Of a stretch of DNA of 64,000 nucleotides, positions 1 through 9,666 are shown one piece after another. Numbering within the stretch: position 1 is the first letter of the stretch; the number at the start of each line of letters is the position of its first letter. Source of the DNA: Aradus depressus (lineage: Eukaryota > Arthropoda > Insecta > Hemiptera > Aradidae); the NCBI GenBank assembly GCA_963662175.1, contig OY759214.1:96868115-96932114 (forward strand). The letters run 5' to 3'. The notes under the pieces are model-generated. The model ran no database searches and was not told where the DNA came from. It worked only from the letters and a program-made list of their open reading frames with translations. The position numbers and the translations under genes were made by a program.

Positions 1-735
1 GGTAGGCCGACAATAGAACGGAAACTTGGACAATGATACGTTAGTGTCCTCCACAGGTGGTCGCCAACTGGTTTCGGTCCATTCAGACTTCTACAAGACT
101 CCTTTTGTTTGTCTCCAAGTCTGGCGTTAGCCTGTGGGCTGGGGGATGGTTCAGGAGATTAAATTACTGATATCGTAAAATTACTTTGCGGTATGTAAGA
201 TGGCTGTTTACCCAAGAAGCAAGATGGATTGTGTTAATTTTTTTGAGTAACCATCGATGATGACAAAAGTCATCCTGTAATGTTGCAGTTTTTTGTCTTG
301 TGTTGTCATGTATCCAAATGTACTCCAAGATATCCCACAACCTGGTCCTTAGGATTTTCTTAGAGTTCTGAGTTCGTTTTTCTGAGAAATTTGTCTTGAG
401 TCTGCATTTTGAGAACTAGAGAGAAACTCTTCTGTTAAGGCTTACTGGAGCCTGTACAATAGCAACGGAGAGGACACTATGCGGACAAACGATCATTATA
501 TCATCTGCATAGGTAGCTAAAGTCGTTGTGGGAACTTTAAGTTTTGTGTGTACAAATTGAAAAGTGGAGGGGATGCTGCTGTTATCCTTTTCTGGTTGCT
601 CAGTGCATTGCTAATATTCACTTGAAATGTTCTGTCGTGAAATGAGATATGACCAAGCGTATATTTGGATGCCAGGCTTTTCAATGAAGAAAATCAGAAA
701 ATAAGCTTATCCAGACCAGAGTCAGGGAACATTTG
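1..735 (-). pseudogene. Jockey-clade LINE reverse transcriptase relic
   Basis: Read on the minus strand, three frames together give the order of blocks of a Jockey-type non-LTR reverse transcriptase. RTFQVNISNALS lies near 610-642 and LFNLYTQNL near 545-570. LATYADDIMIV carries the catalytic YADD at 500-511. After stops comes GYLGVHLDT near 309-336, the usual block downstream of the active site. At least one frameshift between LFNLYT and YADD and several stops show it is dead. The 3' part (1-180) is too decayed to align by eye, and the left edge may run outside the window. The RT assignment is firm; the Jockey clade is a family-level judgement. Confidence 0.85.
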
Positions 736-849
736 AGGAGGGGCGATTTTTCCAACACCTCCCAAACACAGGACCTGAGATCGGTTCAGTCTCGTTACTA
801 CATCGTATCCAAAAAAGTAGAAAGATGGATACTTTAGAGAGTACAGAAA
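736..849. other. no recognisable feature
   Basis: Short unassigned stretch between the RT relic and the hammerhead-bearing unit. It may still be 5' LINE sequence, but no motif is readable. Confidence 0.4.
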
Positions 850-1375
850 TTAAATTGGAAAGGAGCAAGAGAGAGTCCCCCCTCCTCAACTCTAGAGAGG
901 GGATGGAGGTTTGTCCAGTCTCACGTACTCCGTTCTCCCAGTTGTGACTCAGATAATGTAGGAATAACTTATCAAATTGTTAATGTTTTTTAGTTGTTCT
1001 ATTTATTTATTTTTATTAGAACAATTTTAAATTTTATTATTTAAAATATTTTTATTTTCATTCAAATTTCAAAAAAAATAAAATATATATACCTATATAT
1101 TTTATTAGGTATGGTTATTTCAAACTCTTTTTTATTTTTTATAATTTAATGTATTTATATTTTGAAATCTGTGTTGCCTTTATGTTTTATGATTGTTACC
1201 AACAGAACCTGTTTTTTAGTGTTTTTTGATTTTTTTTTTTTGGTTTTGGTTTTTTGTTGCTTAAGGATGGTTTCTTTTGTAAACTCCCTGATGATGAGGG
1301 CAACCTCGAAAGCCGCCTACCTAATACTAATAAAAAATCTGTGAGCGTTCAGACTACATGTTATTTGACAACCTG
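850..1375 (+). mobile_element. Penelope-like hammerhead unit, single arm
   Basis: The stretch from about 860 to 1040 reappears inverted near 2700-2800 and 31680-31850 (the segment with GAGAACGGAGTACGTGAGAC on one strand). The part from about 1280 to 1375 ends TTGACAACCTGT, like the arm ends of the fold-back copy at 2466-2963. It is therefore one arm plus the internal spacer of the same family. It carries a hammerhead-like core at 1288. No protein is encoded. Confidence 0.6.
1284..1325 (+). ncRNA. hammerhead-like ribozyme core
   Basis: CTGATGA at 1288-1294 is followed by T, a GAGG/CCTC stem II with GCAA loop, then GAAA at 1308-1311 and a near-palindromic AGCCGCCT stem III. The related copy at 2871 has the intact palindrome AGCCGGCT, so this copy has drifted. 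Function is inferred from architecture only. Confidence 0.55.
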
Positions 1376-2035
1376 TGAAGTTATCCAGACCTGTTACTGT
1401 GTCGGGTCGAGTCAGCCCCCAAGTGCAGCTCTCTCACCAAATTTGCAGCATTGTGTTTTCATTTGGTGATCTCTATAATTATTCTGACAATATTCAATCA
1501 CTTTGTAAGTTGGTTAGCCCTCTCTCAATCAATGCAATTTTCGCCTTCATATTTACCGACTGACTCACGCACACTCTCAGCTATCACAATAGATGAAGGG
1601 GGGGCTCTACAGAAATCCTAAGTCCCCTAACAGGACATATTGTTTTCAGGATGTGAGATGTTGTGTCCATCCCGATGGTTCATACCATAATATTTACCCT
1701 GCGTGAGGAAGCTCTATGGATCCAGGATTCTGGTTTCATTATGGATGGGTGGTGTCTTGCCATATGTGCTTTTTTCCCCCTAGAGGGCGGATTTAAGAAG
1801 GAATCTCAGATATTGAGGGTTGGTGTAGGGAAAAAAAAGTTATGATGCTTAATACTTGTTTGGAAATGTACAAGTTAAAAATTCGATTATCCAGAAAGAA
1901 GGGACAATTTAGTTCCTAATCGGTCTTTCCGGATAAACAAGAAAAAAATTGAAAATAATAATTAATATTCCAACTAACAGGTAATATAATAATATACAAT
2001 AAGTAGTTGTATTATTGTAATAATATACAATAATA
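1376..2035. other. no recognisable feature
   Basis: AT-rich sequence without a credible ORF or repeat assignment. A possible fragment of pogo-type termini (TTATCCAGAA ... CCGGATAA) lies at 1885-1935 but is too short to call. Confidence 0.4.
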
Positions 2036-2045
2036 CTTATTGTTG

Positions 2046-2155
2046 AACGTGATTTTTCTTGTCTCCCCACTAGACTCCAATCTGTACGGGTGCGATGTGC
2101 CACTGATGATGACGCAGTTGCGTTAAAAAATGATTCTGATTAGAAATGAACAGTA
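2046..2155 (+). mobile_element. tiny hammerhead insert, decayed
   Basis: About 110 bp between direct repeats of ACTTATTGTT (2036-2045 and 2156-2165). It contains CTGATGA (2103-2109), T, then GACGC/GCGTT as stem II. The following GAAA has become AAAA, so the core is dead. It matches the 128-bp insert at 9482-9609 through the GACGC stem and CTGATTAG versus CTGGTCTAG, and is an older copy of that element. Confidence 0.6.
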
Positions 2156-2555
2156 ACTTATTGTTCAGGTGATTATTCTTTCATTTTGCCCCCTTCTTGA
2201 TGTGTAAATATCTTTCCTCCTATACCCCTGAAAAAAACAAAACAAAAACAAAAAACACTGCAGTATCATAAATTGTCACGAAAAAGCAGTGCGCACCCGA
2301 GCTAAGTTGAGGAGAGGGATAGTTGAGTTTCTTCGTGGAGTGATCTTGACTGGCTTTACGTCTGACGGCGTCTTTACTTCGTTGTCGTGATATAGTACTG
2401 ACATTTAATTCCTTCCTTCTTTTCCAGTGAACACATACACGCAATATTTACACATAACTTTGAAAATAATATGAAGATGGCTGATGTAGTGAAATGTGAT
2501 TATTTCACAGGTTGTCAAATAAGATGTAGTCTGACCTTTCACAGATTTTTATTTG

Positions 2556-2600
2556 TATTAGCTAGCCGGTTTTCGAGGTAGCCCTCATCATCAGGCAGTC
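2556..2600 (-). ncRNA. hammerhead-like core, left arm
   Basis: On the minus strand CTGATGA (2588-2594), T, GAGG/CCTC stem II, GAAA, then ACCGGCT instead of the palindromic AGCCGGCT. One stem III position has changed relative to the right arm. Confidence 0.5.
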
Positions 2601-2870
2601 TGATAAAATAAAAGTTTTTGAAATTTGAATGAAAATTAAAATATTTTAGTAAATACTATTTAAAATTTATAAGAAAAATAAATAAATAAAACAATCTAAA
2701 AACTTTAACAATTTAAAATTTCATGGATGGGGACAGATAAGTTATTTCTGTCCATCATCTGAGACACAACTGAGAGAACGGAGTACGCGAGAATCTATTT
2801 TTATTATAAATTTTAATTACTAAAATATTTTAATTTTCATTCCAATTTCAAAATTTTTTATTTTATCAGA

Positions 2871-2912
2871 CTGCCTGATGATGAGGGCAACCTCGAAAGC
2901 CGGCTAGCTAAT
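2871..2912 (+). ncRNA. hammerhead-like core, right arm
   Basis: CTGATGA at 2875-2881, one unpaired T, GAGG-GCAA-CCTC stem II, GAA, palindromic stem III AGCCGGCT, and A at the predicted cleavage position. Stem I is weak (two pairs). Confidence 0.6.
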
Positions 2913-3054
2913 ACTATAAAAAATCTGTGAGAGGTCAGAGTACATCTTATTTGACAACCTGTCTAACTTTGAAATAAGTAATTGTACTCGTTTTTCATTA
3001 GTAGTGTGAAAACTACTTTTAAAAGATCTTTGTCTGTTAGTTGTTGTGCCTTTA

Positions 3055-3165
3055 ACAATAAGGTCATATCACCTACTACCAGAGCGCTCTTTCGTTGCCC
3101 TGGTGGAGATTAGCCCGACTCTACTGTCCGAAGGACGGCGTGCTCAAGGTTTTTTGGTTCAAGGA
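3055..3165 (-). repeat. SINE-A fragment
   Basis: Minus-strand copy of the SINE-A 3' half: AAGGTCATATCACCTACTAC, AGAGCGCTCT and CCGAAGGACGGCGTGCTC are readable. The middle is deleted and the tRNA head is missing. Confidence 0.75.
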
Positions 3166-3189
3166 CTTTCCCGGAATATGAATATATAT

Positions 3190-3640
3190 TTATAGATGAG
3201 ATTTCCGCAAAGTATCGTCAATAATACGTGTCCAGTTATATAACCGACCGAACAGGGAGAGTGATAAAGTAACGATATTCCTCAGCGCTACTGCTGTAAA
3301 CATGAATAGCTTCTCAAGAGCTCCTGTATGCCTTCTTTTGTTTTTTTACACGACAGCTTAGGAGAAAAAAGTCTTTATGGCTCTTAAGGAACACGAAAAA
3401 GGAATTAAGGAACCCTTATTAGGTAACACAAGAACAGACTCGTTTTTTGTCAGTAGCAATTTCACACGGTGTTTATTTCTGAAATAATATCCACCTTTCA
3501 GTTTTCCGATAATCCTCCGGGAAATTGTATATAAAAACCATAAATAAGACAACTTAGTCTCTTTATTTCTGTTATTTTCTTTACCGCCATGGTGTCGGGC
3601 GAGTATGGGCAAACGTTTTTTAAAACCAGATAAGAGGTTA
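3190..3640. other. no recognisable feature
   Basis: Unassigned AT-rich sequence. The longest open stretch (3358-3612, minus) has no recognisable domain and is judged chance. Confidence 0.4.
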
Positions 3641-3642
3641 AT

Positions 3643-3835
3643 TATTGTGACTCATGCCCGGGCTTTAACTATGTTGACATAAGGTCAACGCTTAACGTCC
3701 CGTCTGAAGGATGGCGTGCACAAGGTTTTTTTTCACTTTCCTGATAAGAAACCTAAGGGGTTTCGACCTCGCGAACTTGAGCACAGTAGACTAGCACGCT
3801 ACTTCTGTGCTATCGGGCGAATTCGCCAGATATTC
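3643..3835 (-). repeat. SINE-A with internal deletion
   Basis: Starts GTGACTCATGCCCGGGCTTT (3' end of the SINE on the minus strand) and jumps straight to CGCTTAACGTCCC. It ends in a degraded tRNA-like head (CTATCGGGCGAATTC), so the central domain is lost. Confidence 0.7.
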
Positions 3836-3857
3836 AAACCTTGTGCGGACCAGACTA

Positions 3858-4340
3858 AATAGAAATTCGTCGGTGAATCGAGGATAATGTACTTCCTCAG
3901 AACGAAATAATCAATTAACTTTTCGCACTCCCTTCCCATTGGTCAATTTGGCTGAAAATCAATAGGTGTCGTCCCTATGGAGTTCTGGATAGTCACTTAC
4001 TTACTTTACTTTCCCTGGCGCTACGGTCCTTGTAGAACCTGGGCCTCCGCAACAATCTTCCGCCATTCTACTCTATCCTCGGCCTCCCGTCTCCATCTTC
4101 TCACACCCATCGTTCTGAGGTCGTCCTCCAGCCAACGTAGGCTGGGTCTACATCTTCTTCTTCGTCCTCACGGGTGTCCTTCCAGTATCTTCCTCGGCAA
4201 AACCTGGATAGTCAGATAGACATATTCTAACGGGAGTTATCTTCTTCACAGACACTCACAAATTTTTATTTCTGGGATCAGGGAAAACATGAAACCCCGG
4301 TGAAAACTCAACATGAAATTTTTGACAGAAATTGCGATTG
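3858..4340 (-). repeat. F1 family copy, interrupted
   Basis: Minus orientation of F1: GTCGGTGAATC, CAATTAACTTTTCGC, GGCTGAAAATCAATAGGTG, then GAAAACATGAAA and AAAACTCAACAT. The 208-bp RTE fragment at 3996-4203 splits it and duplicates CTGGATAGTCA. Confidence 0.7.
3996..4203 (-). pseudogene. RTE-type LINE 3' end (C-terminus of ORF2)
   Basis: A 5'-truncated LINE insertion with 11-bp TSDs CTGGATAGTCA at 3985-3995 and 4204-4214. On the minus strand it reads GRRRRRCRPSLRW, then DLRTMGVRRWRREAEDRVEW and RKIVAEAQ before a stop. This is the signature end of RTE/BovB-type reverse transcriptase proteins (GRPxxRWxDDxxxDLxxxGVxxWRxxAxDRxxWR). An in-frame TGA upstream shows decay. The tail is a (TAAG)n-like run, as expected of RTE 3' ends. 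Confidence 0.8.
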
Positions 4341-4639
4341 AAAGAAAAATCACTCAAGTGTTGCGTTATAACAAGAAGTAATGAATATTGCTATTAATGA
4401 GGTGAACTGTAGAAGAACAGCTTGGAGTTGAAATCCCCATGACCTGATAATATTTGAGACGTCCAGTGATTAGGCTGTACCCATGTTGAGTCAAGGCGTA
4501 CCCGGACGTCCGGGAAGTATGCGTACGTCGTTCGGCCATCCGGGCATCGTGACCAACGTTGTTGCCATTTTTCCACAATCCAATTCTGGACGATGTCCTT
4601 GCAGCGCACTGGTCTGGACTGTCCGCGCATCTCTTCCTC

Positions 4640-4815
4640 TAGGGCTAGGCGTTATGAGTTCATAACTAGACCTGACGATGGTATAAGGCCGAAACCGGTA
4701 GTTGTATATATTTATATCTTTAGTGGAATAGACAATATTTCAAAAATAAGTTTGTTTTATTTATTTATTACAAGTTTCCACAATATGTCCGCGTTCCTCA
4801 ACTAAGAAGTTGTTA
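4640..4815 (+). mobile_element. hammerhead unit with GACATATTGTGG-type tail
   Basis: Shares the stretch from CATAACTAGACCTGACGATG to AATAAGTTTGTTTTAT with the precisely bounded insert at 26934-27154. It then continues into a tail containing CACAATATGTCCGCG that also occurs near 15690 and 50190. No clear TSD on this copy. Confidence 0.6.
4666..4706 (+). ncRNA. hammerhead-like core
   Basis: CTGACGA at 4672-4678, T, weak GGT/GCC stem II, GAA, palindromic stem III ACCGGT, A at the cleavage position. Stem I pairs GAC with GTT. Confidence 0.5.
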
Positions 4816-4911
4816 ACTGTAATCAATCACGTATTGCATGTTTATGGGCTGAGTTTTCCGATCCCAAGCGTGGACAGATTTTTTTTTTTATGAAGAGAGA
4901 TTATCAACAAT

Positions 4912-5412
4912 ATTGCGGGTCCGAGACCCGGCCGAAGTCCTTAGGTTTCACAGCTAACCTGGTTAATTATACCTGACTAGGCTAAAATATTCCCTCAGTA
5001 GGCGAGGTTAGGTTTAGGTTTTGTGACTCATGCCCGAGCTTTAGTTAACTACGAGGTCATATCGCCTACTACCAGAGCGCTCTCTCGTCACTCTGGTGGA
5101 CATGAGTCCGACTCTACTTTGGGAGTCCTAAATTTTGCCTACCCTAAATTTTTATTCACATAGGGTTGGGGTCTTTAACGAGTACCTGACATCGTACAGG
5201 CTCGGGACCATCACTTAACGTCCCATCCGAAGGACGGCGTGCTTAAGTTTATTTTACCTCCTAGATAAAATAAACTAAGGGCCTCGGTCGGGTTTCGAAC
5301 CCACGATCTTGTGCTCAGAAGACAACCTCGTATATCACTGAGCTACCGGCGCCCTCCACACTAGGCGATATAACCTTCTTATTAAAGCCCGGGCATGAGC
5401 TCCAATAACTAA
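4912..5412 (+). repeat. old SINE-A split by a younger SINE-A
   Basis: A degraded plus-strand head (GCGGGTCCGAGACCCGGCCG at 4914) and a plus-strand 3' end (ATTAAAGCCCGGGCATGAG, 5385-5403) lie on both sides of an opposite-strand SINE-A. The junction falls in TAGGCG of the old copy, which is repeated on both sides. The middle of the old copy is also missing. Confidence 0.55.
5004..5356 (-). repeat. SINE-A, near full length, CCTAA tail
   Basis: Minus-strand full-length SINE: tail AGGTTAGGTTTAGG, AGAGCGCTCT centre, CCGAAGGACGGCGTGCTT, B box GGGTTTCGAACCC, A box and terminal GGCGCC head (read reversed). Polymerase III promoter boxes are present, so it is transcribable in principle. Confidence 0.9.
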
Positions 5413-5904
5413 CTTATTAAATGTTATTGAAATTGCATTTCGCCTGTGTCCACAGATTAAAGACAGGACCAATGTGATAAATAATTCATACTTAATGAAT
5501 AACCCAAATTAAATAATGACAAATAATTATTCTGTTTTGATTATAATTAACTGATATGTTTATTAATTAATAATCAATTATATAATGTATATTGTGTTAT
5601 ATCTACCATTGTTGCGCTGTGCATATTAATATGTACGGAAACCAGAGACAATGCCTTCCATGTACCCGGTACAGATAAGTTGCCATGTCGAAATAATCCG
5701 GCCCCGAAGAGGGATTTTTAGCTTAGACCAAAAGGATCGTATGAAGTTTCCGTCATTTTAATATTTTTTTTTACTTCCCCACATATAGGGGTAGAATAAA
5801 TATATCGAGAATAAATTGTATATTTTTATCTAGGACCTCATAAGAATGATACCCAATAATTTGCAGCTAAAACGATTATGGGCATCAGATGAGGGGGCCC
5901 AACA
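5413..5904. other. no recognisable feature
   Basis: AT-rich sequence with no repeat or coding signal that I can support. Confidence 0.4.
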
Positions 5905-6120
5905 CAAAAATTCTAATAACTAACTATTGATGTAACGAACATATCAAAATGAAATTTGGTTGGGTGATGAGTCTCCCAGTTAGGTATACCCTCTATTGAT
6001 TTCGAACTAAATCGGTAAATTAGATTCAGAGGGGGAAAGAAAACTGACGATTAATTCGCGCTGGGGAAGCACATTTCCGGTGATTCACCGACCCCCCCCC
6101 CCCCCCCCCCCCCCCCCCGA
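5905..6120 (+). repeat. F1 family copy ending in a C27 tract
   Basis: F1 B-end: AACTAAATCGGTAAATT, GATTAATTCGCGCTGGGGAA, CGGTGATTCACCGA. The final GACGACTTT of the family is replaced by 27 C residues (6092-6118). Confidence 0.65.
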
Positions 6121-6140
6121 TTATGTTCAAGGGCATATTT

Positions 6141-6850
6141 ATCTTCCGTAATCTGTGTGATGACTAAGAAGAAAAAAAAAATGTTATAAAAATTAATGAT
6201 TTTCTACAAAAAAGGTTTCTTTCTTTTTTGGACAAAGCAACTATTTTGAATGCCGGAAGAGTCCTTAGAGGGGAACCACCAGTGATCTGCTATCCCAGCT
6301 GGTACAGACTGACATCCAACTTGAGATTATCCACCTTGAGGTTATAGGGTTAATTACTCCACTTACCCCTCCCATAGATCCGCCGCTGGTTTCATTCCTA
6401 CAGCCTTCAATTTCTAAATTGAAAATTTTTCCAAAGGTTGTCTCAAAGGTTGAACCTCTCAATTTTGCCAATGCATTATCTCCAGGTCGAAAATTGAAAC
6501 AGTATATAGAATATTTAATATGACAATGCAAGACACTGAAGATCAGAGAACAAGAGAGGGCCTACCCTCGGGGCTTCTAAAAGAGTTTTGAAGGGTAGGA
6601 AAAAAACAATTTCATAATGGCGGTCTTCCCTTAAAAATAATACCTAAATAATCCTTTTTGGTAGGTAGAACAAAAAACAACTTTTGAAAACATCCCTCCT
6701 GCGGTAGAGACCTACTTAAATATTTCCTTTTTGTTAACGCATTCAGGATCGAGGAGGAAGCCTCTGAGTAGATGAAAAACAAGGCTTCAGGAACAGGGGT
6801 GGTCGGGACAGTGGAAAGGCCGCGCTAGTCTCAAACCTCACGTGACTAAC
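6141..6850. other. unassigned; one protein-like open stretch
   Basis: 6265-6531 on the minus strand is open for 88 codons with non-repetitive composition (FRPGDNALAKLRGSTFE, IFNLEIEGCRNETSGG). I do not recognise the family, and no splice or promoter context supports it. It could be transposon-derived. The rest has no signal. Confidence 0.25.
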
Positions 6851-6954
6851 CTTAAGCCGGCTCTACACGATGCGTCGAACCTTGTCTCAAACGTTTCAGT
6901 CAAATGATGCGTTATAAAAATATTAAAAAAAGACACAGAAAAGCAATTCTAGTG

Positions 6955-7071
6955 AAAGAACGTCTAGCGGTTACTCTACGATTTGTGGCTACTGGGGATA
7001 ATTTTACCAGGCTTGCATACCTATTTAAAATATCACATCAGTCCATAAACCTCCCCAGCTGATTGTAAACA
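6955..7071 (+). pseudogene. Harbinger transposase N-terminal fragment
   Basis: Reads [20 protein letters not shown] then [11 protein letters not shown] before a stop. This is the helix-rich region upstream of the DDE domain of HARBI1-type nucleases (ERLAxTLRFLATGxSF). The catalytic domain is absent. Just downstream, 7086-7178 is a 30-codon ATG-started frame (MSDKNPTVNIIDEE) that could be the start of the element's second, DNA-binding protein, also truncated. Confidence 0.75.
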
Positions 7072-7214
7072 AAAACAACATAATATGTCTGATAAAAACC
7101 CAACAGTAAATATTATAGACGAAGAAATTAATGTAAATCGACAAAGTTGGAGTATATATCATAACGAAATATTATGATCTAAATTTCTAAAGCAGTACTA
7201 ATTATTGTAATTTA

Positions 7215-7595
7215 CGGGGTTAGAATCGAAATGGTCCAAGTGGCATTTTTGAAAATTTAGTATTTTCATTTATATTAAGTGCATAATCGAGTACAAAAAT
7301 TATAGTTCTGTTCAGAAAAAATGTTGTACAAGTGAAATCCTAGCCAGTGCTGAGATCTAGTAGCAAATCACTTATACCATTTTTGTGAAATGAACAAGTA
7401 ACTTAAACATATCAATAGTGACCTTGAATTTAAGATTTTTATTCAATTCTATGGTTTGCTAACAGCAACTTTCACCATAAAAGCAGAAGACAAAATATTT
7501 CCGGTTTTGATAATTTATATTTCAGTTAAGAACTTGATGCACAGTTTTTTGAAAGTTTTAAAAATGTCATTTAGATCATTTTGATTCTAACCCCG
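7215..7595. mobile_element. MITE with 22-bp TIRs, nested
   Basis: CGGGGTTAGAATCGAAATGG at 7215 is mirrored by the reverse complement at 7574-7595 with two mismatches. About 381 bp, non-coding, sitting inside the Harbinger derivative. TSD not resolved, superfamily unknown. Confidence 0.6.
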
Positions 7596-7811
7596 TCAAT
7601 TGTTTTATTGTGACCATAAATAACTATGTTGAACTGACCATTTAATATTACCCGATTCGTGTAGCCGAGCGTCCATACAAACGAATGGCTTGCTTTAAAT
7701 GTTCGAGACTTCCTTTGACTCGGGTGTAAGTAAAGACCGACAACAGCCGGAACATCTTCCAACACGAATGTTCGACACTTGACATTGGAGGCTCTCGGGG
7801 GAGGTCGAAGT

Positions 7812-7882
7812 CCCGTCACACGATGCTACAAACCATTAAGCGTCCAACGTTGGAAGGTGTTGGTAGCATCGTGTAGAGCCGT
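7812..7882. repeat. short hairpin at Harbinger end
   Basis: CACACGATGCTAC is inverted as GTAGCATCGTGT within 70 bp, so the right end of the element is itself a hairpin with the core CCAACGTTGG. Size and layout resemble the 70-bp mini-element at 46403-46472. Confidence 0.5.
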
Positions 7883-8130
7883 CACAGGCCGTGCCTTGAG
7901 GAATTCCTAAACTGACCTCGATTCTCCAGCGCCCACACACTCTCCGGAAAATCTATCAGTCACATCTCAGTTCTATTTAAGTATGAATATTTCTCAGCCT
8001 TGGATTCTGTGAATTCTTCTCGTCATAATTAGCCAACATTTTTGAAGAAAAACATCCATGTTTACTTTTGAGTATATGTTCGCTCTCATAATTTTCCCCG
8101 GGTAATCGGGAGTGGAGTGTACTTTATTAA

Positions 8131-9175
8131 TTACTAGCAGTAATACCCGACGTTGCCCGGGGACCTTTGACTTTTCTCCCAATATCTCCTATAAGGCTAT
8201 TCAGTTCCTCGACAGTACATTCATGATGTTATAATTTTCAATTATTCATACGGAATAAGGCCTATAGTCCTTCAACTGTAGTAACGCTGGCTTTGGAGCT
8301 AAAATTAATTTATTCAAAAAGATTTCTCATTAATCGTTGCAATGGTTTTCGAGTTACAAAGATTGCGTGGGTGGATGCTGGGATGGACCAGGGGTTGATT
8401 AAAAAATAGACCTTAACCTTCCGGTAGATAAAACTTATCTATTCAAAAAGATTCCTCATTAATCATTGCAGTGGTTTTCGAGTTACAAAGATTGCGTGAG
8501 TGGATGCTGGGATGGACCAGGGGTTGATTAAAAAATAGACCTTAACCTTCCGGTAGATAAAACTTATCTATTCAAAAAGATTCCTCATTAATCATTGCAG
8601 TGGTTTTCGAGTTACAAAGATTGCGTGAGTGGATGCTGGGATGGACCAGGGGTTGATTAAAAAATAGACCTTAACCTTCCGGTAGATAAAACTTATCTAT
8701 TCAAAAAGATTCCTCATTAATCATTGCAGTGGTTTTCGAGTTACAAAGATTGCGTGAGTGGATGCTGGGATGGACCAGGGGTTGATTAAAAAATAGACCT
8801 TAACCTTCCGGTAGATAAAACTTATCTATTCAAAAAGATTCCTCATTAATCATTGCAGTGGTTTTCGAGTTACAAAGATTGCGTGAGTGGATGCTGGGAT
8901 GGACCAGGGGTTGATTAAAAAATAGACCTTAACCTTCCGGTAGATAAAACTTATCTATTCAAAAAGATTCCTCATTAATCATTGCAGTGGTTTTTGAGTT
9001 ACAAAGATTGCGTGGGTGGATGCTGGGATGGACCAGATATTGAGGTACTAATACGCCTATAACCTTCCACAGACGATGACGAACAAATTAAAAAAAAAAT
9101 TAATGAAATCCATCAAGCCGTTCGTGAGTTATAGCGGTACAACGCACAGACATTTTCAGCTTTATATATATGATT
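8131..9175 (+). repeat. interspersed element with internal tandem array
   Basis: Begins ACTAGCAGTAATACCCGACG and ends with a stretch (CAAGCCGTTCGTGAGTTATA, then ACAGACATTTTCAGC and TTTATATATATGAT) of the type found at 3' ends of many insect retroposons. It holds the 129-bp array. No coding sequence. Confidence 0.5.
8311..9036. repeat. tandem array, 129-bp period, ~5.6 copies
   Basis: The word ATTCAAAAAG recurs at 8312, 8441, 8570, 8699, 8828 and 8957, an exact 129-bp period. Units 2-5 look identical; the first and last differ at a few positions (for example TTCTCATTAATCGTTGCAAT in the first). There are no variable spacers, so it is a minisatellite that expanded recently. Confidence 0.95.
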
Positions 9176-9204
9176 TAGTTTTATTATTTTAATTGTTTAT
9201 TACT

Positions 9205-9370
9205 TACGAAGTATATAAGAAGTTATGTAATCGGTCAGAAATCGGAGGCTGAATGTTTTCTGACCTCTTGTTTCCAAAAATGAAAATAAAACTTTCTGTA
9301 TGTCTGGGTGTATGTGTGTGTCTGTGAAGACGATAACGATAGAAATGATGTATCAACAAGAAATTTTTGA
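9205..9370 (+). repeat. F1 family fragment (A end)
   Basis: AGAAGTTATGTAATCGGTCA, then TTTTCTGACCTC, CCAAAAATGAAAA and a TGTGTG-rich stretch typical of the F1 A end. Confidence 0.7.
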
Positions 9371-9481
9371 ATAGGACATTTAGCACTAACTTCAACATAA
9401 TATGTCGTATTACTTATTTATCTAAACTCCGTAACTAACAATAAGATATTAGTAAAAATAAGTAAGGAGTAAACAATATAT

Positions 9482-9609
9482 GCTGCCAGTTGTCTTTAAA
9501 CCGCTGTGCTGTGTGGGTGGGATGAACCACTGATGATGACGCTGTTGCGTCGAAAACCCGTTCTGGTCTAGAATAAAACAGTGGGAAGACAACGTCTTTA
9601 TTTCTATAG
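9482..9609 (+). mobile_element. 128-bp hammerhead-only retroposon insert
   Basis: Bounded by perfect 13-bp direct repeats GTAAACAATATAT (9469-9481 and 9610-9622). The 128 bp between them hold little besides the hammerhead core and a tail ending GTCTTTATTTCTATAG. There is no ORF and no tRNA-like promoter. Related sequences lie at 18040-18122 (minus) and 2046-2155, so it is a dispersed family. Mobilisation by another element's enzyme is inferred. Confidence 0.8.
9524..9568 (+). ncRNA. hammerhead-like ribozyme, all three stems
   Basis: Stem I pairs ACCA (9526-9529) with TGGT (9564-9567). The core CTGATGA spans 9530-9536, followed by T. Stem II GACGC/GCGTC has loop TGTT. GAA is followed by stem III AAC..GTT, and C at 9563 is the predicted cleavage site. 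All invariant positions are present, so this is one of the best candidates in the window. Confidence 0.7.
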
Positions 9610-9666
9610 GTAAACAATATATTTTATTTTCAGTTTTGGTAATTATCTTTCATCATCAAATAGAGA

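Larger units (their letters stand above)
2466..2963. mobile_element. fold-back Penelope-like unit with two opposed hammerheads
   Basis: Two inverted arms (about 2507-2645 and 2815-2960) both end in ACAGGTTGTC/GACAACCTGT and enclose a spacer shared with 850-1040 and 31680-31850. Each arm has its own hammerhead-like core, pointing in opposite directions. TAACTTTGAAA flanks the unit at 2455-2465 and 2964-2974 as a probable TSD. Non-coding. Confidence 0.7.
6855..7882 (+). mobile_element. PIF/Harbinger-type derivative
   Basis: Ends carry inverted CCGGCTCTACACGATGC (6856-6873) and GCATCGTGTAGAGCCG (7867-7882). Inside is a HARBI1-like transposase fragment. The matching 3-bp TSD expected for the superfamily is not seen, so the boundaries are provisional. 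Another MITE is nested at 7215-7595. Confidence 0.65.

Noticed and set aside
8311..9036. CRISPR-like array of direct repeats
   Set aside because: The 129-bp units are contiguous with no variable spacers, and the sequence is eukaryotic. It is a tandem minisatellite.
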